64,000 nucleotides of DNA from Prevotella sp. tf2-5 (lineage in GTDB: Bacteria > Bacteroidota > Bacteroidia > Bacteroidales > Bacteroidaceae), in the NCBI RefSeq assembly GCF_900115435.1, contig NZ_FOWK01000002.1:372001-436000 (forward strand). Direction: 5' to 3'. A program made the translations under genes and the position numbers. Positions 52,408 to 62,040 of the stretch are shown here, one piece after another. The notes under the pieces are model-generated. The model saw only the letters and a list, made by a program, of their open reading frames with translations. It had not been told where the DNA came from and searched no databases. Within the stretch, counting starts at the first letter, position 1, and each line of letters opens with the position of its first letter.

Positions 52408-54879
52408 TCAGATGTTTGGCTCGTCCCAGACAGTTGTCTGTGAGCAGGTCGTACCCACCGTCTGGTTACCTACCTTCAGCTCGAAGTCACCCTCTTCTAA
52501 TGTCCAGCGTCCGTCAGCACCTACAAAAGCGAGGTCTTTGGCTGGCAGTTGGAAGGTAACGGTCTTTGTCTCACCAGGTTGCAACTCCACTTTGGTGAAG
52601 TCACGAAGTCGTTTGTTGTCAGGAATGACAGAGGCGACGAGGTCACTGGAGTAGAGCAGTACCGCCTCTTTACCGGCACGACTGCCCGTATTCTTCACAT
52701 TGACTGTGACGGTCAGTATGTCATTGGCAGTGAAACTGGTTTTGTCCACTTTCAGGTTGGAGTATTCATAAGTGGTATAGCTGATGCCATAGCCGAAAGG
52801 CCACTGCAGACTGATCTTCGCGTCGTAGTTATAGGCACCAGACATCGTGCCGACCTCCTCGCTGACCTTATAATCGTAAGTGTTAAGGGAGTTGATCTCA
52901 CGCGGGTAGGTGTATGGCATCTTTGCCGAGAAATTGGCGTCTCCAGCCAGCAGGTTAGCCAGTGCGTCACCACCGTAGTTGCCAGGAATCAGGATGTCGA
53001 CAACAGCCTTGGCAAGTGGCTCGATATCTGCTATCAGACGGGGGCGCCCTTCGTTCAGTATCAGGATGATAGGCTTGTTTGTCTTGGCAAGTTCCTTGAC
53101 CAGATCACGCTGGTTGTCCGATAACCAGAGGTCGGTAAGGTTGCCGGGAGTCTCTGTATATGAGTTCTCACCGATACAGGCGATGATGACATCAGCACCT
53201 GCGGCAGCATTGACGGCTTTCTGGATCTGTGGCTCGTTCTCATCATAGTAGGCGCCATCCTCCCGGTAGGTCACACCTTGCTCCAGAATGATGTTCTCCT
53301 TTCCGTATTTGTTACACAGTGCCTCGTAGATGGTGTTGTATTTCTCTGCCAGGTCTTCTGCATTCGATCCCTGCCAAGTGTAGCTCCATCCGCCATGCAG
53401 ACAGCGCATCTGGTTGGCGTTGGGACCCGTCAAAAGAATCTTCTTTCCTTTTGCCAAAGGCAGGATGTTGCCTTCGTTCTTCAGCAACACCTCACTCTCC
53501 TCGGCGGCATGAAGAGACTTCTGGGCAAACTCGTCACTTCCGAATTTCTCATAGCCTTTGCCACCGGTGTTGGGTTTCTCGAACAACCCTAAACGGTATT
53601 TGGCACGGAGGATACGACGTACAGCGTCATCGATACGTGTCATGGACACCTTTCCCTCGTTGACAAGTTCTTTTAGCAGGATACAGAATTCCACACTGTA
53701 GGGATCCATCGACATGTCGATACCGGCATTGATGGCAATACGGATGGCATCTTTCTTGTCTTTAGCCACTTTCTCACGAGAGTAGAGGTTGTTGATGTCT
53801 GCCCAGTCGGTAACCAGGAATCCGTCCCATTGCAAGTCTTCCTTCAACCACTTGGTCAGGTACTCGTAACTGGCATGAACAGGTACGCCGTTGACGGAGG
53901 CAGAGTTGACCATCATCGTCAATGTCCCTGCAAGAGCAGCCTGCTTGAAAGGCTCAAAGTATTTCTCACGGATCATCTGAGGTGACAGATAGGCGGGAGT
54001 ACGGTCCTTGCCGGTCCAGGGCGCACCGTAAGCGAAATAATGCTTGGTACTGGTTCCTACGTGGTATTGGTCAATATGATTGGGGTCATTACCCTGGTAG
54101 CCCTTGATTTCTGCCACCACCATCTTGGCGTTCACAATGGCGTCCTCACCGAAACTCTCGTAGACACGAGGCCATCGTGGGTCACGACTCAGGTCAACGA
54201 CAGGATTGTATACCCAGGGACAGTTGGCGGCACGGCTTTCATAGGCGGTAATCTCAGCACCGATGCGAACCAGTTCCGTATTAAACGAGGCTCCCATATT
54301 GATAGGCTGGGGGAAGAGTGTTCCGCCCTGAGTATAGGTGACGCCATGGTTATGGTCGAGACCATAGATGTCTGGTATACCGATATATTTCATCGATTTC
54401 TCTTGAATCAGGCGAATCCATTTCTGCCACTGCTCAACACTGGAGGCACGGGTGCCCGGGGCATTCAGTATGGAACCGACTTTCCACTTCGAGATCAGTG
54501 TGTCGAGCATCATCTCGTTTAACTTCCAAACTCTTTTGGTGGTGCCTTCATAGATGTCTATAGGGTAGTTGCCCATCTTGTCGAGAATCTGTTGGTCAGT
54601 CATTTTCATGACCTCATCAACCTGAGCCTTTGGCGCTCCAAATTGTTGCAGCACCTGACGTACCTTCTCACGGTCGATCTTGGCATTCTCAACGGATGAC
54701 TTACCCATCACATCGAGGTTTAGCTCCAGCATCTGCCCGATTTTCTCATCAAGGGTCATCTTGGCGAGTGTTTTCTCAATCTTTGCCTCCAATGCCACAT
54801 CGCGTGGAATAGCTGGCTTTTGTGCCTGCACTATTACTGTTGTGCAGCTCAGTACTAAGGTAAATAATGTTGTTCTCAT
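52408..54879 (-). CDS. GH3-family beta-glucosidase, exported
   Basis: 823 residues with a signal peptide (…[10 protein letters not shown]). The GH3 N-terminal barrel has the nucleophile Asp in [12 protein letters not shown], substrate-loop [12 protein letters not shown], and [10 protein letters not shown]. The alpha/beta sandwich has [22 protein letters not shown], and a C-terminal FnIII-like domain has [19 protein letters not shown]. This is the BglX-type layout. It probably releases glucose from oligosaccharides in the periplasm. Patatin copy 2 and trmD follow on the same strand. Confidence 0.92.
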   Translation of the reverse strand: MRTTLFTLVLSCTTVIVQAQKPAIPRDVALEAKIEKTLAKMTLDEKIGQMLELNLDVMGKSSVENAKIDREKVRQVLQQFGAPKAQVDEVMKMTDQQILDKMGNYPIDIYEGTTKRVWKLNEMMLDTLISKWKVGSILNAPGTRASSVEQWQKWIRLIQEKSMKYIGIPDIYGLDHNHGVTYTQGGTLFPQPINMGASFNTELVRIGAEITAYESRAANCPWVYNPVVDLSRDPRWPRVYESFGEDAIVNAKMVVAEIKGYQGNDPNHIDQYHVGTSTKHYFAYGAPWTGKDRTPAYLSPQMIREKYFEPFKQAALAGTLTMMVNSASVNGVPVHASYEYLTKWLKEDLQWDGFLVTDWADINNLYSREKVAKDKKDAIRIAINAGIDMSMDPYSVEFCILLKELVNEGKVSMTRIDDAVRRILRAKYRLGLFEKPNTGGKGYEKFGSDEFAQKSLHAAEESEVLLKNEGNILPLAKGKKILLTGPNANQMRCLHGGWSYTWQGSNAEDLAEKYNTIYEALCNKYGKENIILEQGVTYREDGAYYDENEPQIQKAVNAAAGADVIIACIGENSYTETPGNLTDLWLSDNQRDLVKELAKTNKPIILILNEGRPRLIADIEPLAKAVVDILIPGNYGGDALANLLAGDANFSAKMPYTYPREINSLNTYDYKVSEEVGTMSGAYNYDAKISLQWPFGYGISYTTYEYSNLKVDKTSFTANDILTVTVNVKNTGSRAGKEAVLLYSSDLVASVIPDNKRLRDFTKVELQPGETKTVTFQLPAKDLAFVGADGRWTLEEGDFELKVGNQTVGTTCSQTTVWDEPNI

Positions 54880-54948
54880 ACTTAGTTAATACGTTATTTG
54901 AGTTATTGTTTTTTGTAGTAGGGACTATCCGTAAACGATAATCGCCTA

Positions 54949-54956
54949 CAAAATTA
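54949..54956 (-). promoter_or_regulatory. -7 element of the GH3 gene
   Basis: TAATTTTG on the minus strand; the leader is ~65 nt. Confidence 0.6.
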
Positions 54957-54999
54957 ATCAAAAAAAAGTGATTCCATGCGTCACATCTTAAAAAAGTGT

Positions 55000-55007
55000 T
55001 ATCTTTG
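55000..55007 (+). promoter_or_regulatory. -7 element of the DUF2461 gene
   Basis: TATCTTTG, 21 bp before the ATG at 55029, which rules out the in-frame start at 54996. Confidence 0.7.
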
Positions 55008-55028
55008 CAAAAAGAAAATGCTATTCAA

Positions 55029-55727
55029 ATGGACAGTAAGATGATATTGGACTTCTTGCGGGAAGTGATGAAGAATAATAACCGTCCTTGGTTCCAGGAG
55101 CACAAGGACGAGTATATGGCAGCACGGAAAGCCTTCGAGACGGATATTGCAAAGGCGATAACGAGGATTACGGCATTTGACAGTTCCGTGGCGCATGTCA
55201 CCGTGAAGGATTGTACTTATCGTTTTTATCGGGACACACGTTTTTCACCGGATAAGTCGCCCTATAAGAATCATTTTGGAGCTTATATCAATGCTCATGG
55301 CAAGAAGGCCTTGCGGGGTGGTTACTATATCCACTTAGAGCCAGACCATTGTTTGCTGGCGGTAGGTAACTATTGGTTACCCACGAATATCCTGACCTCT
55401 TGCCGAAATGAGATCATGGCGAATGAGGAAGAGTGGCTGCGATGTGTGGAGTCGAGGGATTTCCTGAAATATTTCGGAGCTCCAGAGGACGCAGACTGGG
55501 AAAGTCCTCAGGGGTTTGGGCTTGAGAAACTAAAGACCTGTCCTGCTGGCTTTCCTCGTGACTATCCCTATCTGCACTATCTCCGTCAGAAAGATTATTG
55601 TGCATGGCATCATGTCGACGAGCATTTCTTCGAAGGTGAGCAATGGCTCGACCAGATGGTCAAGATCTTCAAGGCGGCAAAACCGATGCTGGATTTTATG
55701 AACTCAGTGATAGATGATTATGAGTAG
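55029..55727 (+). CDS. DUF2461 family protein
   Basis: 232 residues from MDSKMILDFLREVMKN. The NNRPWFQEHKDEY opening, YRFYRDTRFSPDKSPYKNHFGAYI and GGYYIHLEPDHCLLAVGNYW are family hallmarks. Function unknown. It overlaps the next gene by 14 nt. Confidence 0.9.
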   Translation: MDSKMILDFLREVMKNNNRPWFQEHKDEYMAARKAFETDIAKAITRITAFDSSVAHVTVKDCTYRFYRDTRFSPDKSPYKNHFGAYINAHGKKALRGGYYIHLEPDHCLLAVGNYWLPTNILTSCRNEIMANEEEWLRCVESRDFLKYFGAPEDADWESPQGFGLEKLKTCPAGFPRDYPYLHYLRQKDYCAWHHVDEHFFEGEQWLDQMVKIFKAAKPMLDFMNSVIDDYE

Positions 55728-56670
55728 AGGATGGGGACTGGTTATTGGTTGCTGGTTACTGACTGTAGGCTCCTTCGCACAGGACCGTGTTGTGTTGAAC
55801 AAACAACGCTCGTTCCATAGTACGATTCCTGCGGGAAACTATAGTGGTATCACTTGGTTAGGTGGTAATCAGTATGCTGTGGTCAATGACAAGGCATTAG
55901 AGAGTGGCTTTCACCTTTTCACGATAGACATAGACTCTGTTACGGGGAATATCCGTCATGCCTCGGAACATGGTTTCCGTTCTTCCGGGAAAATGAACCG
56001 TGATGATGAGGGTATCTGTTTCTTTCCGAAAGACAGTACGGTATGGATAAGTGGGGAAACTGATAATGAAGTGCTGGAATATGCGATGAGCGGGATACTG
56101 ACCGGGCGCAGGCTCCAGATGCCTTCCGTCTTCAAAAAGGCGAAAAGTAACAAAGGGTTGGAGGCACTGACTTATCAGCCGCAAACAGGTCGGTTCTATA
56201 CGATAACGGAGAAACCGATGAAAGGTGACAGCCTCTCTCGTCTGCAGAGCTTTGGAGATGATTTCCGTCCCGCCTGCTATTGGCTTTACCGGATGGATGC
56301 AAAGTCACAGGAAAAACGTGAGGGGAAACACACACTGGGTGTCCCTGCCTTGGCGGCATTGGAAGATGGCAGGTTGTTGGTGATGGAGCGTGAGATGTTC
56401 AACCCCAAGAAGAATATCGGCTCCTATGTATATAATAAGGTATATATAGTGACACCCGCCAAAGAGAACGAAGGACAGCTCCTTGAGAAAAAACTGCTGG
56501 TATCCTTTAAGACGAAATTGAACTTGACGGCACGTAGCTTTGCCAATTATGAGGGGATGTGCGTAGGTCCCCGTCTTGCCGATGGCAGACAGGTTGTGGT
56601 GCTGATCAGTGACTCACAGAATCAATATAAGGGTTTTCTCAAGGATTGGTTACGGACGATTGTCTTTTAG
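55714..56670 (+). CDS. Exported phytase-like/esterase-like beta-propeller protein
   Basis: 318 residues with a signal peptide (…LVIGCWLLTVGSFA-QD). NYSGITWLGGNQYAVVNDKA, DDEGICFFPKDSTVWISGETDNEVLEY, GLEALTYQPQTGRFYTITEKP and NYEGMCVGPRLADG are the repeated EG-x-propeller blades of the phytase-like 'esterase-like activity' family. Substrate unknown. Translationally coupled to the DUF2461 gene; convergent with a glycosyltransferase (32-nt overlap). Confidence 0.8.
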   Translation: MIMSRGWGLVIGCWLLTVGSFAQDRVVLNKQRSFHSTIPAGNYSGITWLGGNQYAVVNDKALESGFHLFTIDIDSVTGNIRHASEHGFRSSGKMNRDDEGICFFPKDSTVWISGETDNEVLEYAMSGILTGRRLQMPSVFKKAKSNKGLEALTYQPQTGRFYTITEKPMKGDSLSRLQSFGDDFRPACYWLYRMDAKSQEKREGKHTLGVPALAALEDGRLLVMEREMFNPKKNIGSYVYNKVYIVTPAKENEGQLLEKKLLVSFKTKLNLTARSFANYEGMCVGPRLADGRQVVVLISDSQNQYKGFLKDWLRTIVF

Positions 56671-57532
56671 CGTAATCGAGGTAGTAGCCTATTTTATAGA
56701 GCTTGAAGATCCATAGTTGTGGGTGATTGCCGGCGAGTTGTTGACGTTCCCAGGTTCCCATGATATGATGCCATTTCTGCAGCAACCACAGAGTCAGACT
56801 AAGCTGCGATGAGATAAACTGTAACATTCGGGAATGGTCTTTTAGCTCGTCACGGAAAGTATACAGGGTACGTAATCCTTCTTCCGTCTTGAGAAGAAAA
56901 TCCACGTTATTCTCGAAAATCTCAAAGCTCATGGGATTGGCGATATGTTGGATAGTAATGTGGTGTTCTTCTAGTGTGATACCAAAGAAGACATCCTCAT
57001 ATCCATAATACCGAAAACGTTCATCGAAAGGAAATTGCAACATCAGTTCACGGCGTATCATGAAGTTGGCAGTGTGGAAATCCCGGTAGGGCTGTTGCAT
57101 TCTCTTTTCCACCCGATGTTCATGTTCGGAAGCATGCTCGTAGAGATAGCGCAAATTACCATCAACAGCACCTCTGATGGTCACTCCGCCATATACTACG
57201 TCATTCTTGCATTGTATATATTTCTGTAAGAAATCATGACGGCACACGACCATGTCGCTGTCGAGAAACAGCAGCCAAGGGAAGGAGGCTTGCTGGGCTA
57301 GGAAGTTGCGAATGGCAGCACGTCCTTTGTTAGAGGAACGGACCAGATAGCGACAATGATCCATCTCTGCTATAGGTGCGTTCTCTTGTAAGACCTCTTG
57401 CTGATTGGAGCCATCGTCGGCAACAATGATCTCGTAGTCAATATTCAATATGGCAGCTTGTTCCAGAAGTGTACGAACAAGCGTGATACAACGGTCGTTA
57501 TAAGTGGGAATGAGAATTGACAAACCTTCCAT
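56639..57532 (-). CDS. Family 2 glycosyltransferase
   Basis: 297 residues, GT-A fold. LSILIPTYNDR opening, EIIVADDGSN, SNKGRAAIRNFLAQQA and the metal-binding LLFLDSDMVV, then GYEDVFFGITL. The sugar transferred is not deducible. Single gene with its own -7 element, separate from the GT cluster further right. Confidence 0.9.
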   Translation of the reverse strand: MEGLSILIPTYNDRCITLVRTLLEQAAILNIDYEIIVADDGSNQQEVLQENAPIAEMDHCRYLVRSSNKGRAAIRNFLAQQASFPWLLFLDSDMVVCRHDFLQKYIQCKNDVVYGGVTIRGAVDGNLRYLYEHASEHEHRVEKRMQQPYRDFHTANFMIRRELMLQFPFDERFRYYGYEDVFFGITLEEHHITIQHIANPMSFEIFENNVDFLLKTEEGLRTLYTFRDELKDHSRMLQFISSQLSLTLWLLQKWHHIMGTWERQQLAGNHPQLWIFKLYKIGYYLDYAKRQSSVTNP

Positions 57533-57540
57533 ACGGAAAA

Positions 57541-57548
57541 CAAAATTA
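57541..57548 (-). promoter_or_regulatory. -7 element of the GT2 gene
   Basis: TAATTTTG on the minus strand, 8 bp before the ATG. Confidence 0.65.
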
Positions 57549-57587
57549 CGAAAAAATAGTTATAAACCCAAATTTCCTTTAATTTAT

Positions 57588-57618
57588 TTTGGTGTTATCG
57601 TCCAAAATAGTAATTTTG
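57588..57618 (+). promoter_or_regulatory. Promoter of the DUF4923 gene
   Basis: TTTG (57588-57591), 19 bp, TAATTTTG (57611-57618). Confidence 0.85.
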
Positions 57619-57658
57619 CCGCAATTTTGTAAAATAATGAAATAGTAATGAATAAAAC

Positions 57659-58273
57659 ATGATGAAAACATTGATGGTGTGCCTGATGATCCTGATGGGA
57701 AATGTTGCTCAGGCTCAAGACGTGAAAGATATCCTAAACGGTGTGTTGGGAGGCTCGTCGACAGACGGTGTTGTGAGTAACCTGACGACAGTGTTCTCTA
57801 AGAGTAAACAAGCTACTCAAGACAAGATCATCGGTACTTGGTCATATACAGAACCCGCTATCGTCTTCACGTCAGATAATATTCTCGCGAAGGTAGGTTC
57901 CAAAATCGCAGCGAATAAACTCGAGAACAAACTGCAGGAGTATCTTACACGCTATGGTATCAAGCCAGGAGCTTTCGTAATGACTTTCAAAGAGGATGGC
58001 ACTTTCACAGAGACCCTGAATGGTAAGACATCAAAGGGAAAGTGGACTGTCAAAGACTCTAAGCTGCAGTTGACGATTGCTGGTGTGAAGGCACTCAATG
58101 TCACTACCCAGATAGATGGTAAGGATATGCAGTTCGTCACAGATGCTACCAAACTGCTGAATCTTTTCAAGAGCCTGGGTGCTAAATCAAGTAACTCGCA
58201 GATCAGGACAGTCACCTCGCTGATGAAGAGTGTCAATGGCATGCAGGCAGGTGTCACCTTGCGCAAACAGTAA
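57659..58273 (+). CDS. DUF4923 (lipocalin-like) exported protein
   Basis: 204 residues with a signal peptide (MMKTLMVCLMILMGNVAQA-QD); the second ATG at 57662 is equally possible. KIIGTWSYTEPAIVFTSDN, a helical middle (LENKLQEYLTRYGI) and FKEDGTFTETLNGKTSKGKW match DUF4923/lipocalin-like proteins of Bacteroidales. Function unknown; probably periplasmic. Confidence 0.8.
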   Translation: MMKTLMVCLMILMGNVAQAQDVKDILNGVLGGSSTDGVVSNLTTVFSKSKQATQDKIIGTWSYTEPAIVFTSDNILAKVGSKIAANKLENKLQEYLTRYGIKPGAFVMTFKEDGTFTETLNGKTSKGKWTVKDSKLQLTIAGVKALNVTTQIDGKDMQFVTDATKLLNLFKSLGAKSSNSQIRTVTSLMKSVNGMQAGVTLRKQ

Positions 58274-58288
58274 GTTTTTGCAGAATAA

Positions 58289-58320
58289 TTTGGCGGAATG
58301 CAAAAAAAAGCGTACCTTTG
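58289..58320 (+). promoter_or_regulatory. Promoter of rpsP
   Basis: TTTG (58289-58292), 20 bp, TACCTTTG (58313-58320). It is followed by a ~105-nt leader with small nested stems (GCTA/TAGC near 58325-58343; GTAAA/TTTAC at 58356-58371), a possible site of ribosomal-protein control. Confidence 0.85.
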
Positions 58321-58428
58321 CAGCCGCTATTACGAGATAGTAGCATAAAACCGTCGTAAAGACGCTTTTACAAAGCTCAACGACTAAAAGAAATTCAAAT
58401 TATTAATTAACAATTAAAGTCAAAAACA

Positions 58429-59001
58429 ATGGCAACAAAAATCAGACTGCAGCGCGGTGGACGTAAAGGCTATGCCTTCTACAGCATCGTTATCGCTGAC
58501 GTAAGAGCACCACGTGATGGTAAATTTACTGAGAAGATTGGTACTTACAATCCAAACACCAATCCTGCCACAGTAGATTTGAATTTCGATCGTGCACTTT
58601 ACTGGGTGGAAGTCGGCGCACAGCCCACAGACACTGTTCGTAACATCCTCAGCCGTGAGGGCGTTTATTTGATGAAGCACCTGAAGGGTGGCGTGAAGAA
58701 GGGCGCTTTCGACGAGGCTGCTGCTCAGAAGAAGTTCGACGCATGGAAGGCTGATAAGCAGAAGGGTCTTGAGAAGATCGCCGCTGAAGAGGCTAAGGCA
58801 AAGAAGGATGCTGCTGCCAAGGAACTTGCACAGGAGAAGAAAGTGAATGAGGAGATTGCAAAGAAAGTAGCCGAGAAGAAGGCTGCCGCTGAAGCTGCTA
58901 AGGCAGAGGAAGAGGCTGCAAAAGCTGCTGAGGCTGCTGCCGCTGAGGCTCCTGCAGAGGAGGCTCCTGCTGCTGAGGCTGAGGCACCTGCTGCTGAGTA
59001 A
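58429..59001 (+). CDS. rpsP: 30S ribosomal protein S16 with long C-terminal extension
   Basis: 190 residues. Residues 1-85 are S16 ([53 protein letters not shown]). Residues ~90-190 are a Lys/Glu/Ala-rich helical tail ([20 protein letters not shown]) ending in an acidic [18 protein letters not shown]16 is usually 80-90 residues; extended tails occur in Bacteroidetes. trmD and rimM are not adjacent. Confidence 0.95.
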   Translation: MATKIRLQRGGRKGYAFYSIVIADVRAPRDGKFTEKIGTYNPNTNPATVDLNFDRALYWVEVGAQPTDTVRNILSREGVYLMKHLKGGVKKGAFDEAAAQKKFDAWKADKQKGLEKIAAEEAKAKKDAAAKELAQEKKVNEEIAKKVAEKKAAAEAAKAEEEAAKAAEAAAAEAPAEEAPAAEAEAPAAE

Positions 59002-59022
59002 ATCAAACTCCTTGAGAAGAAT

Positions 59023-59056
59023 AAAGGCTGATGCTCGAAAGAGTCTCAGCCTTTTT
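59023..59056 (+). terminator. Terminator of rpsP
   Basis: AAAGGCTGA (59023-59031) pairs with 59046-59054, with an inner GCTC-GAAA-GAGT hairpin, then T5. Confidence 0.88.
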
Positions 59057-60140
59057 CTTTGTAGAAAGTCTCGTACTTTTGTGCTACTTTGAGGTAGTCA
59101 TGGTGTCTCCGTATGTATTCTGTGCTTTGCCGTTTCAGTTCCGGGATGCGTTCAGGATGCAGCACCAGTTCTTCCAGTTCATGGCATACACTCTCGTAGT
59201 TGGGTAACACATTGATGACAGGACGTAACTCTTTCTCTCCCAGTATCTCATAATTCTCTGGTTCTCCGCCTCCCACGACAATAATACCTTTCGACATAGC
59301 CAAGAGTGCGTTCATTGCTGGTGTGTAACTATAAAGCTGGTCGAGAATCACATCACAATCATCCATCATGTGCTGATACTGTTCAAAGGGTATTCCTTCA
59401 GCAACTCTCAGTTCTACCTGCTGTGGATATTTCTTGGCGACCTCCTGCGCTGCCCTCAGCATAATATCAGTTCCCTTGTAAGCACTCCTGTTCTTACTGA
59501 TACCAGTGAAGATACGCAGTTTACTATGTGTTGTCGGCTGATGGTCGGTGGTTGGCAATACTATGGGAAAAGGTATGAAACGTGTCTTGTCAGGAAAAGC
59601 AGGTTGATAGCATACCTGATATTCGTAGAGTCCAGTGATGATGCCATCACAATCCATGGCAATTCTTTTGTTCAGTCGTTCCTTCTCTGTACCAATCCAG
59701 TCATTCTGGTCTTTCACCGCTTCCGGATCTGTACGTACCTCAGCACCGAAATTGAAATCACTATATCTGAGGGGCTTTTGATGGGTACAGGTGTACACCC
59801 AATACCAATCCATGCCGTATGCTCCAAGGAAGATATGCTTGTTATGCTTTCTCAGATAGTCGTAGAAAAAATAAAGCCGTTCCGCTTTGAGTTCAAAGAA
59901 CATTGGGTTGATCAGTTGTACGACATCATAGCCTCGCATTTTTGGTAGCAGTGTCCATAGTCTGCAGAGTAGTTGGATGCCCCCAATCTTTCCGGGTTTC
60001 CGCGAGACGTCAATGTCTCGTGGATAGTTCTTCCAGAAGTCACCATTGGATATCACGCACACTTCATGCCCCAACTCACGCAGTCCCTTGGCTAATGTGT
60101 TGTGTACGTTGCTATATTCTCCTATGAGCAATATTTTCAT
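59046..60140 (-). CDS. GT4-type glycosyltransferase
   Basis: 364 residues, GT-B fold. N-terminal MKILLIGEYSNVHNTLAKGLRELGH, C-terminal domain with RIFTGISKNRSAYKGTDIMLRAA, DCDVILDQLYSYTPAMNALLAMSKG and VVGGGEPENYE (nucleotide-sugar site). The VLPTTDHQPTTHSK linker is low-complexity. Last gene of a three-glycosyltransferase unit; its start overlaps the previous stop by 4 nt. The polysaccharide made is unknown. Confidence 0.85.
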   Translation of the reverse strand: MKILLIGEYSNVHNTLAKGLRELGHEVCVISNGDFWKNYPRDIDVSRKPGKIGGIQLLCRLWTLLPKMRGYDVVQLINPMFFELKAERLYFFYDYLRKHNKHIFLGAYGMDWYWVYTCTHQKPLRYSDFNFGAEVRTDPEAVKDQNDWIGTEKERLNKRIAMDCDGIITGLYEYQVCYQPAFPDKTRFIPFPIVLPTTDHQPTTHSKLRIFTGISKNRSAYKGTDIMLRAAQEVAKKYPQQVELRVAEGIPFEQYQHMMDDCDVILDQLYSYTPAMNALLAMSKGIIVVGGGEPENYEILGEKELRPVINVLPNYESVCHELEELVLHPERIPELKRQSTEYIRRHHDYLKVAQKYETFYKEKG

Positions 60141-61135
60141 CTTTCTTTCTTTAATAGTGGAAGCGTATGGAGCAGGATGGAACGTCCCATGCTGTTATTC
60201 ACTATCCGCTGGAACCATGTATATTGGGAAGTGTATTTACCTTCAGGAAGCGGGAACAGTCCGTTATCGTATAGTTGTTGGATGCGATGGTCCAGTTCTT
60301 TCTTAGATTTTGTTTTCACGATGATATTATAGATATAATCCATGGTCAGTTGGGCTATTCTCCGTTGTAGTGCGAGCTTATCCGTATGCGCCATCTTGTC
60401 GGTGAGCGTATTCATTTTTGTGATGATGGTATATGAGTCGTCCAGCCGTTTCTGTATATGGGTAGGGTCGGTCTGACTGGTAACCGAAGACTGGTGCTTC
60501 CGGTAAAAGTACGCCTGATAATTGGTGGCATATAACTTCTCAGCCCTTAGTATCAACAGAGCCGTGAACTCCTCGTCTTCACCATATTGTATACTGGGGG
60601 TGAATCGTAATTCCCCGAGGATAGCTTTGTTGAACAGGTATCCCCATGCTGCCCCATGAATATTGTTGTTGCGCATGAAATAGGAGCCATTGACGGGCGT
60701 GACTGACTCTGGTGTCACATGGCTATGCCGGTTGGTGGAGAAATCGAACATCACCATATCCACATTCTCCTGATAGCGCATGATATCCAAGCATTGCTCG
60801 TAGGGAGCCTGTATCAGGATGTCATCAGCATCCACAAACTGAATAAATGTTCCCTTAGCGATGTCCAGTCCCTTGTTGCGTGCCACGCTGACCCCTCCGT
60901 TCTTCTGTCGTACATAGATGATGTCGTCCTCATATGCTCCCAACTCATTGATAGGACTCTTTTCAGAGCCGTCATCGATAATGATAATCTCCCGTTCGAA
61001 GGAGCGCAGGGAGAGTTGCAGGATACTGTCTAAGCATTCCTGTAACATCTGTACGGGCATTTGATAATAGGTGATGATAAAGCTCACCAGCGGCTGGGTT
61101 TCTTGAAGAGATGTATGAGTTTGTTGGTTTGGCAT
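60137..61135 (-). CDS. Family 2 glycosyltransferase
   Basis: 332 residues. LVSFIITYYQMPVQML, EIIIIDDGSEKSP, GGVSVARNKGLDIAKG and IQFVDADDIL are GT-A hallmarks. The start at 61135 overlaps the upstream glycosyltransferase by 52 nt; a shorter start is possible, since the first ~15 residues are not conserved in type. Confidence 0.88.
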   Translation of the reverse strand: MPNQQTHTSLQETQPLVSFIITYYQMPVQMLQECLDSILQLSLRSFEREIIIIDDGSEKSPINELGAYEDDIIYVRQKNGGVSVARNKGLDIAKGTFIQFVDADDILIQAPYEQCLDIMRYQENVDMVMFDFSTNRHSHVTPESVTPVNGSYFMRNNNIHGAAWGYLFNKAILGELRFTPSIQYGEDEEFTALLILRAEKLYATNYQAYFYRKHQSSVTSQTDPTHIQKRLDDSYTIITKMNTLTDKMAHTDKLALQRRIAQLTMDYIYNIIVKTKSKKELDHRIQQLYDNGLFPLPEGKYTSQYTWFQRIVNNSMGRSILLHTLPLLKKER

Positions 61136-61968
61136 AATTTCTTTATTCCTAGTGTGTTGAGTATAATTGCTTTTAGCTTGTCTTTCCCATGGAAGTGTGC
61201 TATGTCAACTTGTCTTGCAGCCAAGCGGATTGGTTGTCCGGTGCGTTCCCATACGTCCGACTGGATATTGGCGAGATGTAGATAATAGATGTCGTCCATC
61301 GGCATTCCGTTTTGCAGATGGGCATCCAGCAGCATCGACAAGGCGGCACCATCAGCCTGTGCTGTAATGCTCTGAGGGTTGGGGCAATAGTGATAGCCCC
61401 CCATTTGCGTGGTAGCTATGGTGGTCGCTGCTCTCAGAAGTCGTGGGAAGGTGTATACGTCCTCGAAGATCTTTCCTACGGGGAAGCGTATGTCATCAAA
61501 CAAATGCCGCCGGTATATCTTGTTCCATGCGTAAGTATGGAGATATGCTTTGGTGTCCAGCCAGTACTCCTGTGTCTGCTGGTAGGTCCTGTCTTCCAAA
61601 GAGAGTCTGTTGACAATCGGATATTCCAAGAGATCATAATCGGGATGTTCTGCCATGATCTGCAGAAGGGCAGGGTAGGTGTCGTCTTCTACATAGTCGT
61701 CACTATCCACAAAGGTGAGATAGTCACCTGTCGCCATCTCAATGCCCGCATTACGGGCATCACTCAACCCTCCGTTGTCCTTATGGATCACTTTCACCCG
61801 AGCGTCTTTCTCTGCCCAACCGTCACATAACACAGGACAATTGTCTGGTGAACCATCATCCACCAGGATGACCTCCATGTTGTCCACACCTTGGCTCAGC
61901 ACACTTTCCACACAGCGTTGGAGGGTATGCTCTACTCGATAGACAGGTATGATGACAGACAGTAACAT
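61084..61968 (-). CDS. Family 2 glycosyltransferase
   Basis: 294 residues from MLLSVIIPVYRVEHTLQ at 61968, chosen because it follows a -7 box by 4 bp. VILVDDGSPDNCP, NGGLSDARNAGIEMATGDYLTFVDSDDYV (donor and metal site). First gene of the leftward three-gene unit. Confidence 0.9.
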   Translation of the reverse strand: MLLSVIIPVYRVEHTLQRCVESVLSQGVDNMEVILVDDGSPDNCPVLCDGWAEKDARVKVIHKDNGGLSDARNAGIEMATGDYLTFVDSDDYVEDDTYPALLQIMAEHPDYDLLEYPIVNRLSLEDRTYQQTQEYWLDTKAYLHTYAWNKIYRRHLFDDIRFPVGKIFEDVYTFPRLLRAATTIATTQMGGYHYCPNPQSITAQADGAALSMLLDAHLQNGMPMDDIYYLHLANIQSDVWERTGQPIRLAARQVDIAHFHGKDKLKAIILNTLGIKKLCQTNKLIHLFKKPSRW

Positions 61969-61972
61969 GCGA

Positions 61973-61980
61973 CAAAGGTA
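61973..61980 (-). promoter_or_regulatory. -7 element of the glycosyltransferase unit
   Basis: TACCTTTG on the minus strand; nearly leaderless. Confidence 0.75.
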
Positions 61981-61988
61981 CGAAATAA

Positions 61989-62020
61989 TTTGTAAATTCA
62001 TAATATTATTCGTACTTTTG
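61989..62020 (+). promoter_or_regulatory. Promoter of the flippase gene
   Basis: TTTG (61989-61992), 20 bp, TACTTTTG (62013-62020). It is divergent from, and 8 bp from, the glycosyltransferase -7 box. Confidence 0.85.
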
Positions 62021-62040
62021 CGTTCATATTATTATAAAAA

